Shown here one piece after another: positions 1-8,578 of a DNA stretch of 50,915 nucleotides. The DNA is from CAYMSA01 sp964392965. Its GTDB lineage: Bacteria > Actinomycetota > Coriobacteriia > Anaerosomatales > Anaerosomataceae. The stretch spans positions 1 to 50,915 of the forward strand of contig CAYMSA010000004.1 in NCBI GenBank assembly GCA_964392965.1. The letters are read 5' to 3'. The position numbers were made by a program, and so were the translations under genes. Position 1 is the first letter of the stretch, and the number at the start of each line of letters is the position of its first letter. The notes below the pieces were generated by a model. That model was not told where the DNA came from. It worked only from the letters and a program-made list of their open reading frames with translations, and searched no databases.

Positions 1-2
1 CG

Positions 3-593
3 GCTCCGTTCCTCGAGGAGTATGCAGCGGACATGCTGACCTTCGACACGGAGAAGCCGCCACATCCGGCGCTCGGCCGCATCCCCGGACGTACGATCGT
101 GCCGCAGGGCCTCGAAGTGCATGCGATACCTCGTCGCGTATGGATCGTCATCGCCGTCGGCGTCGTCGCAGTGCTGCTGATCGTGTGGGGCGTGTCCTCG
201 CTCCTCTCGCGGGAAGACACACCGACGCCGCTTGCGCCCGAACCGACCGCGACGGTCGATGCCACGGGTACGGTCGACGGTAGTGGGGGTACGAGCGCTT
301 CGCCGTCTCCTGGCGCTTCCCAGAGTGTTACGACGAACGCGGATGACGCCGCCTTCACGATGACGATTACCGTGAAGGACGGGGAGTCTTCGTGGCTCAA
401 GGTGACGGTCGATGGTGAGGTCGTGTGGGAGGACATCATGCCCGGCGGCGCACCACGGGAGTGGGCGGTCTCCCGGGACGCGTCCGTACGCATCGGCAAC
501 CCCGACGTGGTGACCATCGAGCGGGATGGGCGCGTGGTCGACATTCCGGAGAGTGCCGGTGTCGCGGACATGACCCTTTCGGCCGAGGAGTGA
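3..593 (+). CDS. RodZ-like cell-shape protein, C-terminal part (5' truncated by window edge)
   Basis: The reading frame is already open at base 3, so the true start lies outside the window; an internal ATG at 33 should not be taken as the start. Visible part: a short cytoplasmic segment, one membrane helix (from about VWIVIAVGVV), a Thr/Pro/Ser/Gly-rich linker, then a C-terminal beta domain of about 80 residues with the pattern 'SSWLKVTVDGEVVWE' and 'RIGNPDVVTI', typical of the DUF4115 domain of RodZ-type proteins. In that family an N-terminal Xre-like HTH domain precedes the membrane helix; it is not visible here. RodZ links MreB or other cytoskeletal and peptidoglycan factors to the membrane. 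The position before rimO and pgsA fits the common rodZ-rimO-pgsA order. Confidence 0.75.
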   Translation, partial: APFLEEYAADMLTFDTEKPPHPALGRIPGRTIVPQGLEVHAIPRRVWIVIAVGVVAVLLIVWGVSSLLSREDTPTPLAPEPTATVDATGTVDGSGGTSASPSPGASQSVTTNADDAAFTMTITVKDGESSWLKVTVDGEVVWEDIMPGGAPREWAVSRDASVRIGNPDVVTIERDGRVVDIPESAGVADMTLSAEE

Positions 594-663
594 CCCCTCA
601 GGGTCAGCGAAGTCAGGAACGACCCGTGTGGTCGTGGTGGATACACGAGAGTGAGGAGTGAAG

Positions 664-1161
664 ATGGCGAAAGATCAGAGCTTCGACGTCGTGTCCCAGG
701 TGGACATGCAGGAAGTGGACAACGCAGTGCAGCAGGCCTCGAAGGAGGTCGTGCAGCGCTACGACTTGAAGGACACCGGCTCGACCATCGCTTTCGATCG
801 CGTTGCGGCGACGCTTACGATCTCCGCGCCGAGCGACTTCGTGCTCGGTCAGGTGAGAGATGTCGTTGCAACGAAGCTCGTGAGGCGAGGTCTCGACCTC
901 AAGGCCGTGAGCTGGGGGAAGATCGAGGCCGCATCCGGGGGTACGTCTCGCGTGACCGGGAAGATCGTGAACGGCATCGAGGCGGACATCGCGCGCCGCA
1001 TCAACAAGGATGTGCGTGACCGGAAGTTCAAGGTCAAGGTGCAGATCGAGGGCGATCAGCTTCGTGTTTTCAGCCCCAGTCGTGACGAACTGCAACAGGT
1101 GATCGCATTCATCAAGGAGCAGGATTACGACATCCCGCTCCAGTTCACCAACTACCGCTAG
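664..1161 (+). CDS. yajQ: YajQ family nucleotide-binding protein
   Basis: A 165-residue protein starting MAKDQSFDVVSQVD and ending in 'DIPLQFTNYR', with the length and end motifs of the YajQ/UPF0234 family (two ferredoxin-like domains). Family members bind nucleotides or nucleic acid, and a Xanthomonas member binds cyclic di-GMP; the role in this organism is unknown. The ATG at 664 has an AGGAG at 654-658, which favours it over the in-frame GTG at 658. It is immediately followed by rimO, whose ribosome-binding site overlaps the yajQ stop, so the two are probably co-transcribed. Confidence 0.9.
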   Translation: MAKDQSFDVVSQVDMQEVDNAVQQASKEVVQRYDLKDTGSTIAFDRVAATLTISAPSDFVLGQVRDVVATKLVRRGLDLKAVSWGKIEAASGGTSRVTGKIVNGIEADIARRINKDVRDRKFKVKVQIEGDQLRVFSPSRDELQQVIAFIKEQDYDIPLQFTNYR

Positions 1162-1169
1162 GAGTGGGC

Positions 1170-2486
1170 GTGCCCTCAGCAGCTGCCGTCGCAATCGTGA
1201 CACTCGGCTGTCCCAAGAACGAGGTCGACTCGGACCGGATGGCCGCAGACGTGGTGGTCGCCGGTTACCGCCTCGTGGAGGACATCGCCGAGGCCGACGT
1301 CGTGGTGCTCAACACATGCGCGTTCATCCAGCCGGCAACCGAGGAGTCGATCGCCGAGGCGTTCGCGCTCTTCACCGGGTGGCGTCCCTCGCGGCTGGGC
1401 CGGCGAGTCGTGATCGCGGGCTGTCTGCCCTCGCGATACGGAGACGAGCTCGCCTCGGCCATGCCCGAGGCTGACGCGTTCGTTCCGGTCGCCGATGAGG
1501 CGATGCTCGTGGACGTGCTGCGGGATCTGGGCATGCCGCACGCTCCGGAGGGCCATGCGCCCGGCGCGCCGGGCGAAGCGCGCATCCGGCGGCTGGCACC
1601 GGGTCCGACCGCATACCTCAAGGTGAGCGAAGGCTGCGACCGTCGCTGCGCCTACTGCACCATACCTGCCATCCGTGGCCCGTTCATCTCCGAGGAGCCC
1701 GATGCGCTTGTCGCCGAAGCGCGCTATCTGCTCGATCGGGGGGTGAAGGAGCTGGTGCTCGTCGGCCAGGACGTCGCCGCCTACGGAGTCGATCGCGAGG
1801 ATACGGGCGACCTTGCGGACCTCATCGAGCGGCTCGATGCTCTCGAAGGCGACTTCCGCATCCGTGTGATGTATCTTCAGCCCGACCGGGTGAGTGACCG
1901 GCTCATCGAGACCCTCGCGGGCTGCCGGAATGTCTGCCGCTACCTCGACATCCCCGTCCAACACGCTGCGCGCAGCGTTCTCGCGGCCATGCGCAGGCCG
2001 GGTGACGCCCGGACGTTCCTCGCGCTGCTGGCCCGCCTGCGAAGCGCGATGCCCGACATCGTTCTGCGTACCACGATCATGGCCGGCTTCCCCGGTGAGA
2101 CCGAGGGCGACGTCGAGGAGCTGCTCGGCTTCCTCGATGTGGCGGAGTTCGATTACGCCGGTGTCTTCGCCTTCTCTCCCGAGGAGGGGACGCCAGCCGC
2201 GGCGCTTCCCGGGCAGCTATCGGACGAGGACCGGGAGGCCCGCGCGCAACGCGTGCGAGATGTGGCGGACGCTGCCGGCTTCAGGCGCGCGGCCTCACTC
2301 GTCGGCAGCACTCGGCGCGTGCTCGTCGAAGGGATCGAGGATGGTGAGCTGTACGGCCGGACGTGCGGGCAGGCTCCGGACATCGATGGTGTCACATTCA
2401 TCGACGGCGTTGCGACGCCGGGCGAATTCGTGTCCGTGCGGATCACCGATGCACTCGGCTACGACCTGGTAGGGGTGCCGCTGTGA
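1170..2486 (+). CDS. rimO: Ribosomal protein uS12 methylthiotransferase RimO
   Basis: Radical-SAM methylthiotransferase of about 438 residues. The N-terminal UPF0004 domain carries the three cluster cysteines in 'TLGCPKNEVDS', 'NTCAF' and 'AGCLPSR'; the radical-SAM motif CDRRCAYC lies near residues 156-163; a C-terminal TRAM-like domain closes the protein. 'GCPKNEVDS' and 'CAFI' are RimO-type rather than MiaB-type. RimO thiomethylates an aspartate of ribosomal protein S12. GTG at 1170 is chosen because AGGAG at 1160-1164, overlapping the yajQ stop, sits 5 bases before it; GTG at 1164 is the alternative. The stop overlaps the pgsA start. Confidence 0.93.
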   Translation: MPSAAAVAIVTLGCPKNEVDSDRMAADVVVAGYRLVEDIAEADVVVLNTCAFIQPATEESIAEAFALFTGWRPSRLGRRVVIAGCLPSRYGDELASAMPEADAFVPVADEAMLVDVLRDLGMPHAPEGHAPGAPGEARIRRLAPGPTAYLKVSEGCDRRCAYCTIPAIRGPFISEEPDALVAEARYLLDRGVKELVLVGQDVAAYGVDREDTGDLADLIERLDALEGDFRIRVMYLQPDRVSDRLIETLAGCRNVCRYLDIPVQHAARSVLAAMRRPGDARTFLALLARLRSAMPDIVLRTTIMAGFPGETEGDVEELLGFLDVAEFDYAGVFAFSPEEGTPAAALPGQLSDEDREARAQRVRDVADAAGFRRAASLVGSTRRVLVEGIEDGELYGRTCGQAPDIDGVTFIDGVATPGEFVSVRITDALGYDLVGVPL

Positions 2487-3136
2487 TCCGCTCCATGAAC
2501 CTCGCCAATCGCATCACCATCGCGCGGATGGTGTTCATCCCGGTCTTCCTCGTCGTACTCCTCGCCGATCTGCCGGCGGCGGTTCTTCCCGAGTGGTGGC
2601 GAGGCCTGCAGCCCTGGATCGCGACGTTCATCTTCGTGGTCCTCGCGGCGACCGATGCCGTGGACGGCTATGTTGCGCGTACGCGCAACGAGATCACGAC
2701 GTTCGGCAAATTCATCGACCCGTTGGCCGACAAGCTGCTTGTGACGGCCGCACTCGTCGCTCTGGTAGGGCTTGAGCGCCTCCCGTCGTGGATCGCGCTC
2801 GTGATCATCAGCCGGGAACTCGTCGTCAGCGGCCTTCGGATGGTCGCTGTCGCCGAAGGACGCGTCATCGCAGCCTCCAAATATGGCAAGTGGAAGACCG
2901 TGCTGCAGATCGTGGCTATCGTGGCGTTCTTGATGAAGGGCAGCACGTCGCTCAACGCGCTTCTCGGAGCGGGCGGTCAGCCGATCTTCGAGCTCTTCTC
3001 GTGGGCGATCATGGGGGCGGCCGTCGCGATGACGATCGTGTCGATGGTGGACTACTTCTACGCCGCACGCGATATCCTGACCGGTCCGTGGGACCGGCCA
3101 TCGGGCGGGGGAGGGACCGATGGGAACTCAGCGTGA
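2483..3136 (+). CDS. pgsA: CDP-diacylglycerol--glycerol-3-phosphate 3-phosphatidyltransferase
   Basis: Integral membrane enzyme of 217 residues making phosphatidylglycerophosphate. It contains the complete CDP-alcohol phosphotransferase signature, D-x2-DG-x2-AR-x8-G-x3-D-x3-D (from 'DAVDGYVART' to 'FIDPLADK'), and several hydrophobic helices. GTG at 2483 overlaps the rimO TGA (GTGA) and has AGGGGTG upstream; ATG at 2495 is an alternative. A longer open frame upstream is only rimO read out of frame. A second, divergent CDP-alcohol transferase lies at 47874-48524. Confidence 0.92.
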   Translation: MIRSMNLANRITIARMVFIPVFLVVLLADLPAAVLPEWWRGLQPWIATFIFVVLAATDAVDGYVARTRNEITTFGKFIDPLADKLLVTAALVALVGLERLPSWIALVIISRELVVSGLRMVAVAEGRVIAASKYGKWKTVLQIVAIVAFLMKGSTSLNALLGAGGQPIFELFSWAIMGAAVAMTIVSMVDYFYAARDILTGPWDRPSGGGGTDGNSA

Positions 3137-4346
3137 CGCTGCAGTGCTGACGATCGGCACGGAACTCACCGAGGGACTCCGGTACGACACGAACTCACAC
3201 GACATCGCCCACACGCTTTCCCAGGCGGGCTACACGGTGCGGGAACTCGTGTCGTTGCCCGATCGGGAGGAGGACGTCGCTGCGGGGATCGCGCGTCTAC
3301 TCGACGCGTACGATCTCGTGGTGGCCACGGGAGGACTCGGCCCCACGCACGACGACATCACGCGCAATGCGGCCGCTAGAGTGGTGGGGAAGGCGCTCGT
3401 GCGGGACGCACGGATCGAGGCGGGCCTGCGTCGCGTTGCCGAGCGGCTCACGGACGCTGTGGCCAGAGAGCGGCTCTATGTGCAGGCCGACGTGATCGAA
3501 GGCGCGCGCTCACTGCCATCGGGCATAGGGACCGCGCCCGGCATGGTCGTCGAATTCGGTGCCGGGACGCTCGTGTTGCTCCCCGGTCCTCCACGGGAGA
3601 TGCGGCCGATGCTCGAGTCGTTCCTCGAAGGAGTGCCGGCCGGCTTACAGCCGTTGGTCCTCGGTTGCGCGGGTGTCATCGAATCTGAGGTCCAGTCGCG
3701 CGTTCTGCCGGTGGTCGAGCGTTTTGAGCGGATAGACCTCACACTCCTCGCCAACGAGCGGGGCGTCGACGTGATCCTCATCTCGCGTGGCGGTGATGCC
3801 GAAGTGCTGGCGGCGGCTGGCAGAGCCGCGCGCTCTGTTCTAGGTGATGACTGCTACTCCACGGACGGGTCCTCGCTCTCCGCGGTCGTGGTGGACGCTG
3901 CCCGGACCGCCGGGCTGCGTCTGGCAAGCGCCGAGTCATGTACCGGCGGCATGGTCGCAGGGGCGATCACGGACACGCCGGGTGCCTCGGATGTGTTCGT
4001 GGGTTCGGTGGTGGCATACGCCAACGATGTGAAGCGCTCGCTGTTGTCGGTCCCGGCGGAGGTTCTCGAGCGACAGGGTGCGGTGAGTGGTGAGGTGGCC
4101 CTCGCGATGGCCGAAGGAGCCCTACGGCTCACCGGCGCCGATGTCTCGGTGGCGACGACGGGCATCGCCGGACCGGGCGGCGGGAGTGCCGACAAGCCTG
4201 TCGGGCTGGTGTGGTTCGCGGTGGCCTCGTCAGACGGTCGGCATACCGTGACGCGCCGGGAGTTCCTCGGCGACCGCGAGGCGGTCAGGGCGCGCGCGAC
4301 CACGACAAGTCTCGACCAACTCCGGCGGTTCATGCTCGGAGGGTGA
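3120..4346 (+). CDS. cinA: CinA-like protein (MoCF domain plus nicotinamide-nucleotide amidase domain)
   Basis: A 408-residue protein with the two CinA domains: an N-terminal MoaB/MogA-like domain ('AAVLTIGTELTEG', 'VVATGGLGPTHDDITR') and a C-terminal PncC-type domain ('LASAESCTGGMVAGAITDTPGAS', split here by wording: key residues SAESCTGG and TTGIAGPGG). The C-terminal domain deamidates NMN to NaMN in pyridine-nucleotide recycling; the N-terminal domain is ADP-ribose pyrophosphatase-like in characterised members. The name comes from competence in Gram-positive bacteria, where cinA is linked to recA, as it is here. ATG 3120 lies inside the end of pgsA. Confidence 0.92.
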   Translation: MGTQRDAAVLTIGTELTEGLRYDTNSHDIAHTLSQAGYTVRELVSLPDREEDVAAGIARLLDAYDLVVATGGLGPTHDDITRNAAARVVGKALVRDARIEAGLRRVAERLTDAVARERLYVQADVIEGARSLPSGIGTAPGMVVEFGAGTLVLLPGPPREMRPMLESFLEGVPAGLQPLVLGCAGVIESEVQSRVLPVVERFERIDLTLLANERGVDVILISRGGDAEVLAAAGRAARSVLGDDCYSTDGSSLSAVVVDAARTAGLRLASAESCTGGMVAGAITDTPGASDVFVGSVVAYANDVKRSLLSVPAEVLERQGAVSGEVALAMAEGALRLTGADVSVATTGIAGPGGGSADKPVGLVWFAVASSDGRHTVTRREFLGDREAVRARATTTSLDQLRRFMLGG

Positions 4347-4349
4347 GCG

Positions 4350-4955
4350 ATGCGTGCTTTCATTGCGGTGACGCTATCCGAGGATGCGCGAACACTGCTT
4401 GATGACGTGTGCCAGCTACTCCGGCGGGATGCACCGCGTTGGCGTTCGGAGAAGTGGGTGCCGACCATCAACCTACACTTCACGCTGCGATTTCTGGGCA
4501 CGGTGTCCGATGCTTCAGTCGGAGCGATCGTCGAGCGGACCCGGATCGCCGTGCGCGGCATGCGGCCGTTCACATGGCGGTTGGACGGGGTGCGCGCGGT
4601 CCCACACCGCCGAGGGGCCCGGATGCTCTGGGCTGTGCCCGCTTCCGAAGATGCGGGGCTGGAGCTCGCAGCGCGTCTGGCCCGGGTGGGCGAGGAGCTA
4701 TCCGGATCGAGTTCGCTCCCAGAGGATGTCCAGCGTAGCGGAGGCCCCGGGCGAGAGTTCGCACCACACGTGACGCTGTGCCGGGCGCGGCAACCGCGCG
4801 TCGTTCCCGTCGAGGCCCTGAAGAGGGCGAACGACGTCGTGACAGAGGCGAGGTGCTCCATGTCAGTGGAGGCTGTCACACTGTTCGCATCGGAACTCAC
4901 ACGCTCCGGTCCCCGGTACGCCGAGGTGGCTGTCGTGCGGTTCGAGAATGATTGA
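4350..4955 (+). CDS. thpR: RNA 2',3'-cyclic phosphodiesterase
   Basis: A 201-residue 2H phosphoesterase. Both catalytic H-x-T motifs are present: HFTLRFLG (H43, T45) and HVTLCRA (H140, T142). The length fits ThpR/LigT. The enzyme opens 2',3'-cyclic phosphates on RNA ends in vitro; its cellular role is poorly known. The gene starts 3 bases after the cinA stop and ends at the recA promoter, whose -35 element begins at its stop codon. The cinA-thpR-recA order is seen in other actinobacteria and clostridia. Confidence 0.9.
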   Translation: MRAFIAVTLSEDARTLLDDVCQLLRRDAPRWRSEKWVPTINLHFTLRFLGTVSDASVGAIVERTRIAVRGMRPFTWRLDGVRAVPHRRGARMLWAVPASEDAGLELAARLARVGEELSGSSSLPEDVQRSGGPGREFAPHVTLCRARQPRVVPVEALKRANDVVTEARCSMSVEAVTLFASELTRSGPRYAEVAVVRFEND

Positions 4956-4980
4956 CATCGAACACATGTTCGTGTAGCGT
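4952..4980 (+). promoter_or_regulatory. recA promoter with LexA box in the spacer
   Basis: TTGACA at 4952-4957 and TAGCGT at 4975-4980 are separated by 17 bp. The spacer contains CGAACACATGTTCG (4959-4972), a perfect inverted repeat matching the Bacillus/actinobacterial LexA box CGAAC-N4-GTTCG. LexA bound there would cover both hexamers. The same box and arrangement occur at the lexA/yneA-like divergent region of this window. The hexamers and box are seen directly; repression is inferred. Confidence 0.88.
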
Positions 4981-5030
4981 CCGAGACACCTTCAGGGGGT
5001 CGCTGAGTACAGCAAAGGAGCGAACAAGGG

Positions 5031-6113
5031 ATGGAACGAGAGCGAGAGAAGGTACTCGATCTGACGAGAGAGCAGATCGAGCGCAAGTTCGGCAAGGGCT
5101 CATTGATGCGCCTTGGTGAGGAGGCGCTTCTGCTGCCCATCGAGGCGATTCCCACAGGGTCGTTGGCACTGGATGCGGCAATCGGCATAGGCGGTGTGCC
5201 CCGAGGCCGTATCGTGGAAATCTACGGCCCCGAGTCCTCGGGCAAGACGACGCTGGCGCTTCAGATCGTGTCGGAGGCGCAGCGGGCTGGCGGTATCGCA
5301 GCGTTCATCGATGCCGAGCACGCACTCGACCCCATCTATGCCGCCAGGCTGGGCGTGGATGTGGAGGACCTGCTCATCTCGCAGCCCGACACCGGTGAGC
5401 AGGCGCTCGAGATCACGGACATGCTGGTGCGCTCAGGAGCCATTGATGTCGTGGTCATCGACTCGGTTGCTGCTCTGGTTCCTCGCGCGGAACTCGAGGG
5501 CGAGATGGGCGACGTCACCGTGGGTCTCCAGGCCCGCCTCATGAGTCAGGCCATGCGCAAGCTCGCGGGATCACTCAACAAGTCCCAGACCACGTGCATC
5601 TTCATCAATCAGCTACGTGAGAAGGTGGGCGTGATGTTCGGCAGTCCCGAGACGACTTCGGGTGGCCGCGCGCTCAAGTTCTACGCGTCCGTGCGCATCG
5701 ATATCCGGCGGATCGACTCGATCAAACAGGGCCCGGACATGGTCGGGAATAGGGTCCGCGCGAAGGTTGTCAAGAACAAGGTAGCGCCGCCCTTCCGGCA
5801 GGCTGAGTTCGACATCATGTACGGTCAGGGAATCTCCAAGGAGGGCAGCCTGCTCGATCTCGGTGTGGAGGAGGGCGTGGTCCAGAAGTCGGGATCCTGG
5901 TATACGTACGGTGAGGAGCGCCTCGGTCAGGGTCGAGAGGCTGCCAAAGAGTTCCTCCGAGACCACATCCCCGTTCGCGACGAAATCGAGATGAAGATCC
6001 GTGCGCTGCTGGGTCTTCCCGTTGCGATCAGTGAGTCGGCGGGCAAACCCGCGGAGCCGTCGGACGCCCCTGAGAAACCGGTGAAGGGCGCAGCGAAGGC
6101 GCCGGCGAAGTAG
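5031..6113 (+). CDS. recA: Recombinase RecA
   Basis: A 360-residue RecA with Walker A GPESSGKTT at residues 66-74, Walker B 'VVVIDSVAAL', the L2/DNA-binding region around 'INQLREKVGVMFGSPET', and an Ala/Lys/Pro-rich C-terminal tail. It catalyses strand exchange and stimulates LexA self-cleavage. ATG 5031 follows AAAGGAG at 5014-5020. Transcription is expected to be SOS-controlled by the LexA box at 4959-4972. recX follows 10 bases downstream. Confidence 0.98.
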   Translation: MEREREKVLDLTREQIERKFGKGSLMRLGEEALLLPIEAIPTGSLALDAAIGIGGVPRGRIVEIYGPESSGKTTLALQIVSEAQRAGGIAAFIDAEHALDPIYAARLGVDVEDLLISQPDTGEQALEITDMLVRSGAIDVVVIDSVAALVPRAELEGEMGDVTVGLQARLMSQAMRKLAGSLNKSQTTCIFINQLREKVGVMFGSPETTSGGRALKFYASVRIDIRRIDSIKQGPDMVGNRVRAKVVKNKVAPPFRQAEFDIMYGQGISKEGSLLDLGVEEGVVQKSGSWYTYGEERLGQGREAAKEFLRDHIPVRDEIEMKIRALLGLPVAISESAGKPAEPSDAPEKPVKGAAKAPAK

Positions 6114-6123
6114 CCCCAGACTC

Positions 6124-6744
6124 GTGCAACATGTGACCGACATCCAGGTCTCGAACCGCCGCCCGAAGACCGTCGTCATCGAGATCGACGGCGAGTCCTG
6201 GCGGGTACTACCGCTGGCCGTATTCAGGGAGCTGAAACTGACTGTTGGCGACGCATGCGATCTCAGGGACATTGAGGAACGCGTGACTGAAGCCGAGGCC
6301 CGCTGCGCGAGGCAGCGGGCGCTCGGGCTGCTCGCCCGGCGCGAACGCTCCGCGACGGACGTCTCCTCTCGGATGCTTGCCGACGGTTACGCGCCCGGCA
6401 TCGTCCGGCAGGTGGTTGGGGATCTCGAGCGAGTGGGGATTCTCTCCGACACTCGCTGCGCGGAAGCACTGGGGGATTCGCTGGTGCGCGTGCGAGGGCT
6501 CGGACGCAAGCGGGCCCGCTATGAGATGCTGCGACGGGGAATCGCGGCCGAGCTGGCGGATGCGGTGCTTGATGAACTGGCCCCGGTGGAACTCGAGGTC
6601 GATCGGGCGCGCGCTCGTCTGAGTCTATTGCAGCATAGAGGGTTGTCCGGTGACGCACTACTCAGGAAGCTGGTAGCGCTCGGCTACGCCAGCGCAGACG
6701 CACTCAGGGCAGTCCGAGAGCATGAGGCGGAGTGTGAGGATTGA
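6124..6744 (+). CDS. recX: Regulatory protein RecX
   Basis: A 206-residue, Arg/Glu/Ala-rich helical protein with RecX repeats ('ALGLLARRERSATDVSSRM', 'LGRKRARYEMLRRGI'). RecX binds RecA filaments and inhibits them. The position right after recA supports the call. The start is uncertain: GTG 6124 and GTG 6133 are both possible and neither has a good ribosome-binding site, suggesting translational dependence on recA. The N-terminal 50 residues ('KTVVIEIDGESWRVLPLAVF') form a small beta-rich extension seen in several actinobacterial and clostridial RecX proteins. Confidence 0.88.
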   Translation: MQHVTDIQVSNRRPKTVVIEIDGESWRVLPLAVFRELKLTVGDACDLRDIEERVTEAEARCARQRALGLLARRERSATDVSSRMLADGYAPGIVRQVVGDLERVGILSDTRCAEALGDSLVRVRGLGRKRARYEMLRRGIAAELADAVLDELAPVELEVDRARARLSLLQHRGLSGDALLRKLVALGYASADALRAVREHEAECED

Positions 6745-7033
6745 TTAGGTCGGGCGAAAGCGGCATTCATGCTGCTCAGAGCGGGTGTACCTTGACGGTC
6801 GCCGCTACTGGCGAGTACGATTGACCTGGCAAATGTGATCGGGACGACGTCATGTGTGTCGTCGCGTGATGAGTTGTTCGTCGATATGCAATTGATTGCT
6901 GTCTCATGCAGCAGTCGTTCGTTCGTAGATTCTCTTTCGGCGACCGTCGTATGACCGTCCGCGCTATCTGACTGGATGGCGCAGTTTGCCGCATGCAGTT
7001 CTGTACATGCAACTCCTGAAAGGAGGGCGCGCG
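6745..7033 (+). promoter_or_regulatory. Intergenic region and probable long leader of rny
   Basis: This 289-base stretch has no convincing gene. A promoter-like pair TTGACG (6792-6797) and TACGAT (6816-6821) is spaced by 18 bp; transcription from it would give a leader of about 205 nt before the rny ATG at 7034. The leader contains a short hairpin, GACGAC/GTCGTC, around 6843-6860. I see no known riboswitch fold. Leader-mediated autoregulation is known for other decay RNases, but here it is only a guess. Confidence 0.5.
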
Positions 7034-8566
7034 ATGAGTCCATATCTCAGCGCGGCACTGGGACTCATCCTGGGCATCGTCCTCGGTTTCGCCGTCAACA
7101 AGTACGTTCTCTCCGCACGAGCCCGGGAAGCGCAGGCCTCCGCAGAGCGCAAGCTCGCGGATTCGCTTGAACAAGCCGAGACCGCGCGAAAAGAGATGCT
7201 ACTTGAAGCGAAGGCCGAGATCCTCAACCTGAGGGCGGACGCCGAGGAGGAGGTCAAGGAGCGCCGGAAAGAGATCGTCGCACTGGAGAACCGCCTCATC
7301 CAGCGGGAGGAATCGCTGGAACGGCGGCAAGAATCACTCGACCGCAGGGAGCATCAGCTGTCGAGCCAGGCTGGTCAGGTCGCCAAGCGAGAACAAGACC
7401 TCGAGGAGGCCATCGCCGAGGAGAAGCATCGCCTGGAGACGCTCGCTGGAATGTCGAGTGAGGAGGCGAAGGTCGTCCTTCTCAACCGCGTGAAGGACGA
7501 TGTCACGCGGGACTCAGCCGTGATCATCAGGGAGGCCGAGCGTCGCGCGCGTGAGGAGGCGGACCGCAAGGCCCGCAACATCGTCGGGATCGCTATCGGA
7601 CGGGTGGCCGCTGACCACAGCGCAGAGGCGACTGTTTCGGTCGTGCACATCCCGAGCGACGATCTCAAGGGACGCATCATCGGTCGCGAAGGCCGGAACA
7701 TACGCGCCTTCGAGCAGCTTACAGGCATCAATCTGATCATCGATGACACTCCCGAGGCGGTCATCCTGTCGAGCTTCGATCCGATAAGGCGCGAGGTCGG
7801 GCGCGTGACGCTCGAGAACCTGATCGCCGACGGGCGCATTCACCCCGCGCGGATCGAGGAGATGTTCAACAAGGCCCAGGTGCTCGTGGATCAGCAGGTC
7901 CACGAAGCGGGCGAGCAGGCCGTCTTCGACGCCGGCATCAACAACCTGCACTCCGATATAGTCCGCACGCTCGGACGGCTCAAGTACCGTACGAGTTACG
8001 GGCAGAACGTCCTGAAGCACTCGCTTGAGGTGTCGTACCTGGCAGGCGTGATGGCCACCGAGTTGGGCCTCAACCCGGCACTCGCGAAACGCGCTGGCCT
8101 TCTGCACGACCTGGGCAAGGCGATCGATCACGAGATCGAAGGACCTCACGCCATCATCGGTGCGGATCTGGCACGCCGACTCGGGGAGAACAAGGAAGTT
8201 GTGCACTGCATCGAGGCCCACCACGGGGACGTCGAGCCTCAGACAGTAGAGGCGGTACTCGTGCAGGCGGCAGACGCTATCTCTGCGGCTCGTCCCGGTG
8301 CCCGCAGGGAAACGCTCGAGAGCTACATCAAGCGGCTCGAGCGGCTCGAATCCCTCGCGGAGTCATACAAGGGCGTTGAGAAGTCCTACGCGATGCAGGC
8401 CGGTCGCGAGATACGCGTCATGGTCAAGCCCGATGAGATCTCCGACGCTGAGTCGGTCGTGCTGGCTCGCGATCTCGCGAAGCAGATCGAGGAGGAGCTC
8501 CAGTATCCCGGACAGATCAAGGTGATGATTATCCGCGAGAGTCGCGCGGTTGACTACGCGAAGTAG
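7034..8566 (+). CDS. rny: Ribonuclease Y
   Basis: A 510-residue membrane-anchored endoribonuclease: N-terminal membrane helix (about residues 5-25), a long Arg/Glu-rich coiled coil (about 30-190), a KH domain with 'GRIIGREGRNIRAFE', and an HD domain with 'HDLGKAIDHE' near residue 357. This is the full RNase Y domain order and length. ATG 7034 follows AGGAGG at 7021-7026; the open frame upstream to 6986 lacks this signal. RNase Y starts mRNA decay in bacteria without RNase E. It is followed after 12 bases by a GHKL ATPase. Confidence 0.96.
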   Translation: MSPYLSAALGLILGIVLGFAVNKYVLSARAREAQASAERKLADSLEQAETARKEMLLEAKAEILNLRADAEEEVKERRKEIVALENRLIQREESLERRQESLDRREHQLSSQAGQVAKREQDLEEAIAEEKHRLETLAGMSSEEAKVVLLNRVKDDVTRDSAVIIREAERRAREEADRKARNIVGIAIGRVAADHSAEATVSVVHIPSDDLKGRIIGREGRNIRAFEQLTGINLIIDDTPEAVILSSFDPIRREVGRVTLENLIADGRIHPARIEEMFNKAQVLVDQQVHEAGEQAVFDAGINNLHSDIVRTLGRLKYRTSYGQNVLKHSLEVSYLAGVMATELGLNPALAKRAGLLHDLGKAIDHEIEGPHAIIGADLARRLGENKEVVHCIEAHHGDVEPQTVEAVLVQAADAISAARPGARRETLESYIKRLERLESLAESYKGVEKSYAMQAGREIRVMVKPDEISDAESVVLARDLAKQIEEELQYPGQIKVMIIRESRAVDYAK

Positions 8567-8578
8567 CGGCAGACGCTG

